From Fimbriimonadales bacterium (GTDB taxonomy: Bacteria; Armatimonadota; Fimbriimonadia; Fimbriimonadales; ATM1): a stretch of 64,000 nucleotides of DNA. The stretch's first letter is position 1; every line of letters starts with the position of its first letter. A program made the position numbers and the translations under genes. Positions 38,582-47,587 of this stretch are shown one piece after another. The stretch is from the NCBI GenBank assembly GCA_035559795.1, contig DATMAR010000003.1, positions 310,001 to 374,000 on the forward strand, written 5' to 3'. The notes beneath the pieces are model-generated. The model ran no database searches and was not told the origin of the DNA. It was given only the letters and a program-made list of their open reading frames with translations.

Positions 38582-40107
38582 CTTTCTACTTTAGTGCTTT
38601 GCGCTTTAATTTGAAATTCTAACACGAGAGGCTCTGCGGATTTCGTTTGCTTCGATGCGATTGCTTCGAGAACTACTTGTTTTCGTAATCGTCGGATTTG
38701 ATTCGCCAAATCCGAAAGTTGTTTCGCGGTTGCTGAGCCCAAAGATTCGGGACGTCCGTTCACAGGAATCATCCCGTTTTGCTCCGCTTGTGCTCGGACG
38801 TCGCGCGTAATGAATTCCGTAATTTCCTCGATAATTTTTTCGTGAGGAAGCGAACCGTCAATCGTTGCGGATGCCACGAGTTGATTCTCCTCGTAAACCA
38901 CTCGATTCGTGTGGAAACTGATTTCTAAAGGAACGGGAAGTCGGTTTTCCTGATCCTCTTTGAAATAGTTATAAAATGCCGATGCGAGAAGCACCATCTC
39001 CTGCGGAGCGTTCACCACGCGTTCTTTGATATCGCGGATTTGTTCCTGAACCGTGTACTGCACGTATTTTCCATCGGGAAGACGCCGAAGCCGATTGTCT
39101 AAAGCCGCCGCTCTGCCGTTTTCGTCCGGCTTGACTCCTCTTTCCAAAGCGGCGATATGAGCCATCCTCTGAACTTCGTCTAAATACATCTGCGCTTCGT
39201 CGGAATTCAACCCGGGGGGGATAATCAGCCTCGCCAACTCTTCTCCACGATGAAAGATTAACTGGCTTTGTCGAATCGCTTCGATGTTCCTTACCAACAA
39301 TTCCATTTGTTTCATCAGATATTCGATTGCACGATTCAGCTCTTGTTCTTCTTGACGAAGTCTCGTAATTTGCAAGCCTAAAGAAAGCACGCGCTCGTCG
39401 AGTTCTTGCGCCTCTTTAGTTTTCTCTTGCGCGACTTTTTCCACTTCTTCGATCTGTTTTTCTTTCGTAAGTATCTCTTGGGTTAATTCTAACGAATAGC
39501 GATTCAAATCTTCGTATTCTCGTTGCTTATCCTCGAGATTATTAGCTAAAGTCGTATTTTGTTCTTGTAAAGCATGCACTTTTTTATCCAACTCTTCCGC
39601 TTGTTTTTCGAGTCGCGCCAAAGAAGTTCTTGCCACTTCGTATTTTCGATTCGCTTCTGCAGTTTTCGCTTCCGCCTTTTTTCGGAGATTCTCCAAACGG
39701 TTTTGTTCTTTACGAGCGCTTTCCGCTTCTGTTTTGCGCATCGTCACTTCTTGTGAAAGGGAATCCGCTCGCGTGCGAAGTTGTGCTACTTCTTGTTGGA
39801 TTTGTGTCCGTTCTGTAGCGAGTTTATTACGCTCTCGCGTTAAATCGTTCACTTCGGCGACGAGTTGCGTCCCTTTCGCAATCCACTGGCGAGCCGGTGC
39901 ACTGATCGTGACGAAGCCATACACCGTCAAAAGAGGAATGATAGCCCCTACGATTACCGTGAACATCGTCGCCGTGTGTCGCGGACGCAAACCCCAAAGA
40001 CGCAAGCGCTTTTTGCCTACTCGACGTCCTAAAAGGTCACCCAAGAAGGCAACTAATGCGCCCATCGCCATCATCATTGATAAAAACAAAACCGATGAAC
40101 TGCTCAT
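38578..40107 (-). CDS. DUF3084 protein with long coiled coil
   Basis: A 509-residue protein. Two N-terminal membrane segments (VLFLSMMMAMGALVAFLGD and FTVIVGAIIPLLTVYGF) flank the basic GRRVGKKRLRLWGLRPRHTA motif typical of DUF3084. Residues 75-260 form a long coiled coil rich in Glu, Lys and Gln. A C-terminal domain follows, including YVQYTVQEQIRDIKERVV. Function is unknown; the family occurs in cyanobacteria, Armatimonadota and Deinococcus relatives. It sits between lptF and the yqgF-like gene, so co-expression with LPS export is likely but not proof of a shared role. Confidence 0.8.
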   Translation of the reverse strand: MSSSSVLFLSMMMAMGALVAFLGDLLGRRVGKKRLRLWGLRPRHTATMFTVIVGAIIPLLTVYGFVTISAPARQWIAKGTQLVAEVNDLTRERNKLATERTQIQQEVAQLRTRADSLSQEVTMRKTEAESARKEQNRLENLRKKAEAKTAEANRKYEVARTSLARLEKQAEELDKKVHALQEQNTTLANNLEDKQREYEDLNRYSLELTQEILTKEKQIEEVEKVAQEKTKEAQELDERVLSLGLQITRLRQEEQELNRAIEYLMKQMELLVRNIEAIRQSQLIFHRGEELARLIIPPGLNSDEAQMYLDEVQRMAHIAALERGVKPDENGRAAALDNRLRRLPDGKYVQYTVQEQIRDIKERVVNAPQEMVLLASAFYNYFKEDQENRLPVPLEISFHTNRVVYEENQLVASATIDGSLPHEKIIEEITEFITRDVRAQAEQNGMIPVNGRPESLGSATAKQLSDLANQIRRLRKQVVLEAIASKQTKSAEPLVLEFQIKAQSTKVER

Positions 40108-40118
40108 ACTTTTTCCCT

Positions 40119-41234
40119 TTAGCGATTTTTACTCCAGATAAGCATCGCTGCAACGATTGTGCCGATTACTACCGGAAGAAATGCGCTTGTAACCGGAGAG
40201 ATTAGACCTCCTTTTGCGATAATCGTCAAATAATTGTAAAGCATATAGTATCCGAAGATAATCGCCGTGCTTGCTGCCACGCCGACTCCAAAACTTTGCC
40301 GTGTTCTTCGTACCGCTGCTGGTGCTCCTACGAGAGCGAATATCACGCCGCTTAAAGGAAAAGAAATTTTCGTCCAATAATCCACTTCCAAATCGCGAAT
40401 TTTAGATTCTGGTGCAAGTTTCTTTTCCTTGAGTCGAACGATTTCCGCGCCTAATTCACGCATGGAAAGCGCATCGGGGTCTCGATTGCGCAAAGTAAAA
40501 ACGTCTCGAGGAGTAAACTCGAAACGCGTTCCTTTGGGAGGATTTGCTGTCTCGAACCTCGAAATAGTAACCCCCCCTTGACGGTCGAAATACAAAACTC
40601 TTCCTTTTCGAATCTTCCATTCTTTTTCGGGTGTATAAAGCATCTGTTCTGCAACCAAAATCCAGTCGGGATTATTGTCTGGCGTATACCATTCAATCAA
40701 TACGTCGTACATCATTCCGGTGTCGATAGAAACATCGCGCGCAACGATTTGTCCTCGCATTTTTCCGTTGATGAAGACAGGTTGATGGTGGGGATTGCCG
40801 CTGGTTTGTCGCAATCGCCTCGTGATTTTATCCTGGAGGAGCGATGCCTCGATGCTCGCCCGAGGAACGACGAAATCGTTGATGACAAACGATAAAGCGG
40901 AAATCACCAACCCGAAAACCGCAACGGGTTTCATCAAATCGAAAAAGCTTGCCCCCCCTGCCATCGCAGCGACTACTTCCGAATCGTTCGAAAGTCTGCC
41001 GAACGCGAGCATTCCCGCCAAAAGCCCCGCCATGGGAAAAGTCTTCACGACCAAAGCAGGTAAATAATAAATGCTCAAGGTAACGACCGTCGTGACTTCG
41101 ATTCCCTTGACGACTAAATCCGTTAAACGAAACAGGTACGTACCTGCAACAAGCAATACTGTAAATAAAGCAACCCCTAAAATCCAAGGGCCTATCATCT
41201 CGAGATAAATCCAGCGATGCAAAAGCCACTTCAT
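40119..41234 (-). CDS. LptF/LptG-family LPS export permease
   Basis: A 371-residue YjgP/YjgQ permease. Three membrane segments near the N-terminus (WILGVALFTVLLVAGTYLF, YYLPALVVKTFPMAGLLAGMLAFGRL, AVFGLVISALSFVINDFVVP), a periplasmic beta-jellyroll domain at about 120-270, then three more segments at the C-terminus. LptF/G dimers extract LPS from the inner membrane using LptB. Only one permease gene is seen, so it may form a homodimer or pair with another copied elsewhere. The ATG overlaps the lptB stop (ATGA). Confidence 0.92.
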   Translation of the reverse strand: MKWLLHRWIYLEMIGPWILGVALFTVLLVAGTYLFRLTDLVVKGIEVTTVVTLSIYYLPALVVKTFPMAGLLAGMLAFGRLSNDSEVVAAMAGGASFFDLMKPVAVFGLVISALSFVINDFVVPRASIEASLLQDKITRRLRQTSGNPHHQPVFINGKMRGQIVARDVSIDTGMMYDVLIEWYTPDNNPDWILVAEQMLYTPEKEWKIRKGRVLYFDRQGGVTISRFETANPPKGTRFEFTPRDVFTLRNRDPDALSMRELGAEIVRLKEKKLAPESKIRDLEVDYWTKISFPLSGVIFALVGAPAAVRRTRQSFGVGVAASTAIIFGYYMLYNYLTIIAKGGLISPVTSAFLPVVIGTIVAAMLIWSKNR

Positions 41235-41953
41235 TTGAATTGTTCCCCTAAGTAATGCTTTCGCACTTCAGGGTTCGAAACGATGGCTTGACGCTCTCCT
41301 TGAGCGATGATTTTCCCGTCTACCAAAATGTAGTTGTGGTCGGTTATTCCGAGCGTCGCGCCTACGTTATGGTCCGTGATTAAGATTCCGATGCCGCGCT
41401 CGGCGAGTTTGAGAATAATCGCTTGAAGTTCTTCGATGGTTCTCGGGTCTATTCCCGTGAAGGGTTCGTCCAAAAGGATGAACTTCGGATCGCAAGCGAG
41501 CGCCCTCGCAATTTCCACTCTCCTCCTTTCCCCCCCCGAAAGAGAACCCCCGATAGAATTGCGCAAATGGCTCATCCCTAAATCATGCATCAATTCTTCG
41601 ATTCGTTTATCCTGCTCTTTACGAGGGCGATCTTGCATCTCCAACACCAACCGCAGATTCTCTTCTACGGTCAAACGACGGAAGACCGATGCCTCTTGCG
41701 GTAGATAGCCGATTCCAGACCGAGCGCGAACATACATCGGCATGCGTGTAATTTCTTTATCGTCTAAAAACACTCTCCCCTCTTGAGGCTTGATAAGACC
41801 TACAATCATGTAAAACGTCGTCGTTTTCCCTGCACCGTTCGGTCCTAACAACCCCACCACTTGACCGGTTTCGATATGCAGCGAAACATCGTTGACGACT
41901 TTTCGCCCTCTATAACTTTTAGCGAGATGTTCTGTTCGTATGATCATCTTCAC
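41231..41953 (-). CDS. lptB: LPS export ABC transporter ATPase LptB
   Basis: A 240-residue ABC ATPase with all motifs: Walker A GPNGAGKTT, Q-loop GYLPQEASVFRRL, signature LSGGERRRVEIARAL, Walker B FILLDEPFTGIDP and H-loop ITDHNVGATLGITD. The Q-loop and ITDHNV sequences are diagnostic of LptB. It powers LPS extraction with LptF/G. The GTG start at 41953 overlaps the lptC stop in GTGA; an ATG lies six bases downstream. The order lptC-lptB-lptF supports the assignment. Confidence 0.96.
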   Translation of the reverse strand: MKMIIRTEHLAKSYRGRKVVNDVSLHIETGQVVGLLGPNGAGKTTTFYMIVGLIKPQEGRVFLDDKEITRMPMYVRARSGIGYLPQEASVFRRLTVEENLRLVLEMQDRPRKEQDKRIEELMHDLGMSHLRNSIGGSLSGGERRRVEIARALACDPKFILLDEPFTGIDPRTIEELQAIILKLAERGIGILITDHNVGATLGITDHNYILVDGKIIAQGERQAIVSNPEVRKHYLGEQFK

Positions 41954-43623
41954 TCATACCGCCGTAATACGCGAAACTCCATTGCGAAAACCAGTTCCCT
42001 CCAAAAATGGAGAACCATACGGAAGGGGTATTCTCCTTCAGAAATTCTGCTCTGAAATTCAACATCCGTTAAACGCAGGCTCGATTCTGCGGCTATCTTT
42101 TTTTCACCAGCGCGTTCCATTCGAAAAGATTCCGGCTCGAAAGTTCCTTCTTTGAATTTCACCACCATCTTAGGAGCGGAAGCCATCCCCCCGCCGAATC
42201 CCAGCAGGGGATGGTCTCCTTCGATTTCTACCCCCCCCAACAATGTCAAAGTCCGTGACCCTTTCGAATAGAGCACTTCCGAACATCGCAAATAGGCAGT
42301 CCATTTTCGAATTTGCCCCCTCCGATCCTTTGCGCTCCCGGAAAGTTTCCCGCTGACTCCGCCTGAAAATCTCGCCGTTTCGAGTCGTTGCTCGGCAGGA
42401 ATCGCCTCTTCGCGAGCATCGAAAGTCCCTTCGACTTTATTTGCCGATACTTCGAAACCCCTTGCTGGAAATCGCAAATGGAGCGGCGTTCCTTCCCCTT
42501 CGATGTCGCGTGTCTGTTTCGTCTCCCCTTCACGAATTTCGATGCGTCGCAAGCCCCATATTTCTAAATCGCTTAGTTCATCGGAATAAGTGATATCTTC
42601 CCCTGATGCTACGATGCGTTGTGCTTCGAACGTGTCGGGTTTGAAATGCACGGAAATCGTCGGAGCCCGCAAAACACCCACTACGGACGGATGAGTGGAA
42701 CGAACGACGACCCCCCCCGTAAGTGTAAGCGTAGATTTCTCGCGTTCATAAACTGCTTTCGGAGCCTTGACGTTTATCGTTCTCGGGGTCGGCTTTACTC
42801 CTACGCGCGCGGATTTCGTCTGCATCTGCCCCGTAACTTTGTTCTGAAACGTCGCGGAGAGCAGCCGATAGGATTCCCCCCCCTCTGTGCTTTCCGGCTC
42901 TAATATCCCGTGCACGCTTTCCGCTGTAACCGTCAAACCTTCCTTCGACCAAACTGCTCGAACCGGTTTCCCCTCCGCCCGCATCTCGATAAACTTTCCA
43001 TCTTGTATCGTGCGCACTTCTCCCGAAACTACGTTCGAAATGACCATGTTCCTCGCTTTATCCGAAAACCAAACGTCTTGCCCTTGAAAAGTAACCCATT
43101 CCAAACGCGCTCCCTCTTCGAGTTTTCCCTTCTTTTTCGAAAAACGCGCTTTCAAATTGTCTGCAGGTCCTAAAGACATTCCGTCATAGATCAACCGCAC
43201 ATTGTTCGATGCGGCTATATTTCCAGCATCCGCAGAACCGAATACTCTCTCACATTGCAGTTTAGTGCGTTTATCGTTCGTCTCGGCAAAGACCTTCCCC
43301 CTCAAGTCGAATTTCTTTTCGCTTTCATCCGCCCAACCGTATTCCGATGTAATACGCAAATAAGGAAGATTCTCTTGAAAAAGCGTAACTTCGACACCTG
43401 TGAGTTTCCCTCGCTTTTCTTCTCTGCTCAAAGTTGCATCGGCACGGTGCGCCTTCAATGCCCACAACTTTTCTCCCGATTCCGAAATCACTTCCATATC
43501 CACAGCAGAGGAAACAATTTCGAGCCTCGGGCTGTATTCGTCTTCGGAGCTCGCGGCAACTTGTTCCGGCGAAGGATGCTTCCCGCAACTCCATATAACA
43601 GCGGAAAGAACGAATACTATCAT
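41950..43623 (-). CDS. LptC/OstA-like LPS export protein, long form
   Basis: A protein of about 557 residues with an N-terminal membrane anchor or lipoprotein-like signal (MIVFVLSAVIWSC). Repeated beta-strand segments typical of OstA/LptA/LptC jellyrolls follow: SAVDMEVISESGEKLWALKA, FDLRGKVFAETNDKRTKLQC, TLTLTGGVVVRSTHP and TLTLLGGVEIEGDHPLL. It is long for LptC (about 190), so it may combine LptC- and LptA-like domains into one periplasmic bridge. The ATG at 43623 overlaps the rlmN stop (ATGA). The final residues are encoded partly by a copy of the dispersed repeat (41991-42030). Confidence 0.82.
   Translation of the reverse strand: MIVFVLSAVIWSCGKHPSPEQVAASSEDEYSPRLEIVSSAVDMEVISESGEKLWALKAHRADATLSREEKRGKLTGVEVTLFQENLPYLRITSEYGWADESEKKFDLRGKVFAETNDKRTKLQCERVFGSADAGNIAASNNVRLIYDGMSLGPADNLKARFSKKKGKLEEGARLEWVTFQGQDVWFSDKARNMVISNVVSGEVRTIQDGKFIEMRAEGKPVRAVWSKEGLTVTAESVHGILEPESTEGGESYRLLSATFQNKVTGQMQTKSARVGVKPTPRTINVKAPKAVYEREKSTLTLTGGVVVRSTHPSVVGVLRAPTISVHFKPDTFEAQRIVASGEDITYSDELSDLEIWGLRRIEIREGETKQTRDIEGEGTPLHLRFPARGFEVSANKVEGTFDAREEAIPAEQRLETARFSGGVSGKLSGSAKDRRGQIRKWTAYLRCSEVLYSKGSRTLTLLGGVEIEGDHPLLGFGGGMASAPKMVVKFKEGTFEPESFRMERAGEKKIAAESSLRLTDVEFQSRISEGEYPFRMVLHFWRELVFAMEFRVLRRYE
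41991..42030 (+). repeat. Possible dispersed-repeat copy inside the lptC-like gene
   Basis: CCAGTTCCCT ... GGAGAACCATACGGAAGGGG resembles the GTTCCC/GGGAACC arms and TACGGAGGGG tail of copy B (minus-strand reading), with a changed loop. It is translated on the minus strand near the C-terminus. Confidence 0.4.
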
Positions 43624-44693
43624 GCTGAAATAGACGGTAAGGCGTATAACGTTCTCCTTCTTGCAAATCTTCCCTCGTGTTCGCCTTTCAATTGACCGCA
43701 TGCAGCGGCTATGTCTTGACCTCTTTCCACTCTTTGCGTTACAGCCACACCTCGTCTTTCTAAAGTCATTCTGAACCTTTTTATTCTTTCGGGGGAAGGA
43801 CGCCGAAATCCTGATTCCGTTTCCACATAATTAAATGGAATCAGATTAACGAAACACGGTATTCCGCGAACGAGTTCCGAAAGAGCCTCTGCTTGTTCTA
43901 CTGTGTCATTGATTCCTTCCAAGAGAAGATATTCGAACGTAATTTTCCTTTTCGTAGCGGATACATATTCCCTGCATGCCCCGAGGAGTTCCTGCACGCT
44001 CCATCTTTTCGCTACCGGCATGATTTGCCCCCGCACGGAATCGAAAGGCGAGTGCAGAGAAATCGCTAAATGTATCGGAAGGCGTTCCTTCGCCAATCGA
44101 AGAATCTGAGGGACGAGCCCTACTGTCGAAACGGTGATGTGGCGATAACTCAATCCGACTTCTTGATGAAAAAGCCGCAGAGATTTCAAAACCGCATCGT
44201 AATTGTGCAATGGTTCACCCATTCCCATATATACGACGTGCGAGATTCGCTGCGAAGAAAGTTTCTGCAAAAGAAGATACTGCCCGACGATTTCCCCAGC
44301 AGTCAGGTTTCTATCGTATCCACCCAATCCCGTCGCGCAAAAAGCACATCCCATCGCGCACCCCACTTGCGTGCTGAGACAACAACTGACGCGATTTTCG
44401 TAGGGCAGCAAAACGCATTCGAATCGCTGATTGTCCCCCCCCGATTCGACCAACAATTTAATAACACCATCGTTGGATTTTTGAGAAACCACACTCCTCA
44501 CGCTGTTGATGACAGTTCTCGACTCCAGTTCTTTTCGCAAAGAAACCGGCAAATCCGTCATCTCCTCGAAACTCTCCGCCCCCTTTCGGTAAATCCAGGC
44601 AGCGAGTTGCTTCCCCCTTACCCGCGAGAGCCTACTGCTCTCGGAATAAGTGGCAATCGGACATAAAAAAGCCACCAATTCTTCGCTGCTCAT
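43620..44693 (-). CDS. rlmN: 23S rRNA (adenine-2503-C2)-methyltransferase RlmN
   Basis: A 357-residue radical-SAM methyltransferase. The cluster motif CxxxCxxC is GCAMGCAFCATG, with methyl-carrying cysteines expected near QVGC and in the C-terminal ERGQDIAAACGQL. VVYMGMGEPLHNYDAVL, HITVSTVGLVPQI and HLAISLHSPFDSVRG are family signatures. It methylates A2503 of 23S rRNA and a tRNA adenine. The ATG at 44693 is chosen; a longer frame to 44825 would run through the promoter of the SLH gene. It overlaps lptC by four bases. Confidence 0.95.
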   Translation of the reverse strand: MSSEELVAFLCPIATYSESSRLSRVRGKQLAAWIYRKGAESFEEMTDLPVSLRKELESRTVINSVRSVVSQKSNDGVIKLLVESGGDNQRFECVLLPYENRVSCCLSTQVGCAMGCAFCATGLGGYDRNLTAGEIVGQYLLLQKLSSQRISHVVYMGMGEPLHNYDAVLKSLRLFHQEVGLSYRHITVSTVGLVPQILRLAKERLPIHLAISLHSPFDSVRGQIMPVAKRWSVQELLGACREYVSATKRKITFEYLLLEGINDTVEQAEALSELVRGIPCFVNLIPFNYVETESGFRRPSPERIKRFRMTLERRGVAVTQRVERGQDIAAACGQLKGEHEGRFARRRTLYALPSISA

Positions 44694-44768
44694 CCCGCAA
44701 AGCACAGGTTTCCGGTCAGGCGGGGATTGAGAAATCACAACAAAAAGTTTACACCCCAGACCCTCCCC

Positions 44769-44797
44769 TTGACTCAGGTTGCAAAATGTTGTATAGT
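44769..44797 (+). promoter_or_regulatory. Promoter of the SLH outer-membrane protein gene
   Basis: TTGACT (44769-44774), 17-bp spacer, TATAGT (44792-44797). It would give a leader of about 140 bases. Confidence 0.75.
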
Positions 44798-44803
44798 GGG
44801 TTT

Positions 44804-44943
44804 TGTGCGGTCGAGAAGATCGCACAGCCGAACGTCAGGAGGCTTCGGCTCGGTGTACGAGAGGAAACGTGGAGACTCTTACATCCGGGATGAGAGGCTG
44901 AAAGGCGTTCGAGCATCAATCTAAACTCAAGGAGGAGTCGAAA
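44804..44943 (+). promoter_or_regulatory. Structured 5' leader of the SLH protein mRNA
   Basis: Two hairpins at the 5' end: TGCGGTC-GAGAA-GATCGCA (44805-44823, one G-U pair) and AGCCGAA...TTCGGCT (44826-44850). The strong ribosome-binding site AAGGAGGAG precedes the ATG. Such 5' stems often stabilise abundant outer-membrane protein mRNAs (inference). Confidence 0.5.
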
Positions 44944-46914
44944 ATGAAACGAACGCTGAAAATCGCGCTCGGCGCAGCGTTTATAACGGTGCTCTTCGCA
45001 CCCACTTTCGCTCAAGAAAACTTCCCCGACGCTCCGGAGTATCACTGGGCTTACCAGCAACTGCTCAACATGAAAAATGAGGGCATTCTGGTCGGCTATC
45101 CGGACGGTCTTTTCCGGGGAGGCCGCCCTGCGAGCCGCTATGAAATGGCGGTCGCTATCAACGCGGCTTACGAACGCCTGAAACAAATGGTTGGGGATTT
45201 GTCTAACCAAATCACCGCAATTAACCAGAAAATCGAAGACCTCGACGACAGATACGCTTCTAAGGCTGACCTCGCTGCCCTTCGAGACCAACTCGCTTCC
45301 CTCCAATCCGACATGCAGAGAATGCGCGGCTGGGGTGACGACATCGAGAACCTCAAGAAGATGGCAGACATGTTCCAAAAGGACTTGGCTGAACTCGGCG
45401 TAGATGTCGAGGCGATGAAGAAAGACCTATCCGACCTCGCTTCTCGGGTCGAAGCACTCGAGAAAAGGAAGCCGGCAGTTGATATTCATGGCGACGTGAA
45501 CTTCATCGCTATTGGTGCCCACAGCACCGATGGTCTGTTCGGCCTGGGTGTCGATGCCCGTATCCTCGGTGCTAGAGACTGGGATGGCGATGGCATTCTT
45601 GACGTTGCAGGCATCACCCGAGACTTGCAAATGGGCCATGAACTCGCTTTGCAGTTCGCCGGAACGAACGACACAGGACCTCAATGGCATGCAACCGTCG
45701 TAGTAGGAAACTTGCTTGGTTACAATGATGTCGACGGCGACGGCTTTCCTGATTCCTCGTTTTTCGGGGACCAAGGCAGTACACAACTCGGGCTTCCGTT
45801 CGACGAGGTCAATGAGTCTGTGTATATCCAAGACCTTGGCGTGAAGTACAACACTTCGATTGGCGGTCAGGAATTCGAAGCCGAAATCGGTCGAATCGGA
45901 TTCAAAACCGGAAAGTACTTCTTCTACCGCGTGGATAACACCCCGTACTTCGAAAACTGGCGCTGGGACGACCACAACTGGTATTTCGATGGAGGTCGAG
46001 TTGGCTTCGACTGGGGAGCCGTTGACCTCGACGTTTGGGTCGGAAAAGTCGGACGAAGTGACACGAATGGCACCACCATCTGGCCCATTTTCTCTGGAGG
46101 TCAATTCAACTTCGGCTCGGGTGTTGGACTCCCCGTCGGGTCTATAGTAGTTGACACCACCCTTGGATTCAACTTAGATATAGACATCGGCGAACGAGGC
46201 GATATCATGCTCAACTACATCTTCTTGGATTGGGCTGCCCCTGGGTTCGAACCGAGAACCGGTACCCCTGCTGACCGAATCACCGTCTGGGGTGGCGAAG
46301 TGAACTTCGACATCACGGACAACATCGTGCTCAACGGTGGCTACAGCCGCTCCGACTGGATGGACAACACCAGCACTGCTCTCGATGAGAAGAACTTTGC
46401 ATGGTGGGCTCAAATCGGTTGGCAATCCGAACGTTGGGGTCTCTATGCCGGCTGGCGCCGCATCGAACCCTACTTCGCTGCTCCCGGCGACTGGGGACGA
46501 ATGGCTATCTTTTGGAACCCCATTGACAACGAAGGGTTCTATGGTGGACTCAACGTCAACATCAGCGAGAACGTAAAAGCGAACGTCTCCGGCTACTTCT
46601 TCACTGGTCTTCGCGACAGCACTGACCCGGATATGGTTCTCTTCGATGAAGATGACGACATCACCGGAATCATGGGAGACATCGAGTTCAAGATCGGTGA
46701 ATCGTGGACAGCGATGCTCGGCGCTGAATTCGTGAAGTTCGACTTCGATACCGGAACTGAAGATGAGTACATGTGGTGGCGAGCGGGATTCCGCTGGACA
46801 CCCGAAAAAGACCACTTCGTAAAGTTCTTCTATGAATTCAGCGACGTGGACTTCGGCCTCGGTACCGACTTCAAAGGTGGATTAGCGACCGTCCAATGGT
46901 CTAAGAAGATCTAA
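44944..46914 (+). CDS. SLH-domain outer-membrane beta-barrel protein (porin-like)
   Basis: A 656-residue protein: signal peptide (cut after APTFA), one SLH domain at residues 25-75 (FPDAPEYHWAYQQLLNMKNEGILVGYPDG), and a coiled coil at about 80-175 (LSNQITAINQKIEDLDDRYA). A beta-barrel of alternating aromatic/polar strands runs to the final WSKKI. SLH-coil-barrel proteins attach the outer membrane to peptidoglycan-linked polymer in Armatimonadota, Cyanobacteria, Deinococcus and Thermotogae. Codon use is optimised and lacks the G/C homopolymer runs seen in most genes here, and promoter and terminator are strong; it is probably very abundant. Ca-binding-like DxDxDG stretches (DWDGDGILD, DVDGDGFPD) lie in loops. 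Confidence 0.92.
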   Translation: MKRTLKIALGAAFITVLFAPTFAQENFPDAPEYHWAYQQLLNMKNEGILVGYPDGLFRGGRPASRYEMAVAINAAYERLKQMVGDLSNQITAINQKIEDLDDRYASKADLAALRDQLASLQSDMQRMRGWGDDIENLKKMADMFQKDLAELGVDVEAMKKDLSDLASRVEALEKRKPAVDIHGDVNFIAIGAHSTDGLFGLGVDARILGARDWDGDGILDVAGITRDLQMGHELALQFAGTNDTGPQWHATVVVGNLLGYNDVDGDGFPDSSFFGDQGSTQLGLPFDEVNESVYIQDLGVKYNTSIGGQEFEAEIGRIGFKTGKYFFYRVDNTPYFENWRWDDHNWYFDGGRVGFDWGAVDLDVWVGKVGRSDTNGTTIWPIFSGGQFNFGSGVGLPVGSIVVDTTLGFNLDIDIGERGDIMLNYIFLDWAAPGFEPRTGTPADRITVWGGEVNFDITDNIVLNGGYSRSDWMDNTSTALDEKNFAWWAQIGWQSERWGLYAGWRRIEPYFAAPGDWGRMAIFWNPIDNEGFYGGLNVNISENVKANVSGYFFTGLRDSTDPDMVLFDEDDDITGIMGDIEFKIGESWTAMLGAEFVKFDFDTGTEDEYMWWRAGFRWTPEKDHFVKFFYEFSDVDFGLGTDFKGGLATVQWSKKI

Positions 46915-46934
46915 CCCATCTCCCATCACCTCAG

Positions 46935-46974
46935 CGAAGCCGGTCATGGATACTCCTGACCGGCTTCGTTCGTA
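46935..46974 (+). terminator. Terminator of the SLH gene
   Basis: A 12-bp perfect stem CGAAGCCGGTCA / TGACCGGCTTCG around a 10-base loop (46935-46968), followed by a weak T-rich tail. Confidence 0.7.
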
Positions 46975-47093
46975 TATAAAGAGGAATTCGAGGTGAAACC
47001 AAAGAATCGAGAATGGATTCTCGTAACCCGAATTTCGCATTTTCGATAAACCCAACAATTCTCGAATTTCACATCGAGACAAGGAGGTAAATC

Positions 47094-47516
47094 ATGAAAC
47101 GCTGGAAAATCATCGGAAGCGCTTTTTTAGCCCTCGGAACGGTCGCATTCGGAATCGCTCAAATCGATATCGGTGACATCATAAAAGTCGGCGGAATCGC
47201 TCTTCTTATTGATCGGTTCGGAAAAGACATCAATAAAGGCATCAACAAGATTCAAGGTTTTTCCGATTCTCAAGAGATGATGACAAAAGTCGTCCCCATT
47301 TTGTCGGCAGGTCAAGGAACGCATATAGGCGCTGCGCAGGTAATGGGTCCACCGAGTTTGGTGAAAAAGGTAAGAGCCGTAGCACAAGTTGAAGGCGCAT
47401 TATTCGGAAGAGAATTGCGCGTTCGAGCATTGATTCCTGTAGAAGCGAAAGACGTGAGCAAAATCAAGCGCGTGATAGGAGTCGGTGTTAGCGCAGTACT
47501 CGATTTGAAAGTTTAA
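47094..47516 (+). CDS. Small exported protein of unknown function
   Basis: A 140-residue protein with a signal peptide or anchor (IIGSAFLALGTVAFGIAQ), then DIIKVGGIALLIDRFGKDINKGINKI, a hydrophobic glycine-containing stretch, and a mixed C-terminal domain (VGPPS-like turns, AKDVSKIKRVIGVGVSAVLDLKV). AAGGAGG precedes the ATG by about ten bases. It is separated from the SLH gene by a terminator and a 180-base spacer and so has its own promoter. I do not recognise the family. It may bind lipid or insert in the membrane, but there is no proof. Confidence 0.7.
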   Translation: MKRWKIIGSAFLALGTVAFGIAQIDIGDIIKVGGIALLIDRFGKDINKGINKIQGFSDSQEMMTKVVPILSAGQGTHIGAAQVMGPPSLVKKVRAVAQVEGALFGRELRVRALIPVEAKDVSKIKRVIGVGVSAVLDLKV

Positions 47517-47587
47517 AAACCTGCTCGTCTAAAAAACTACTCGCTTGCGAATCAATTTAACCCACGAGGGATGTATACTTCGCCTTC

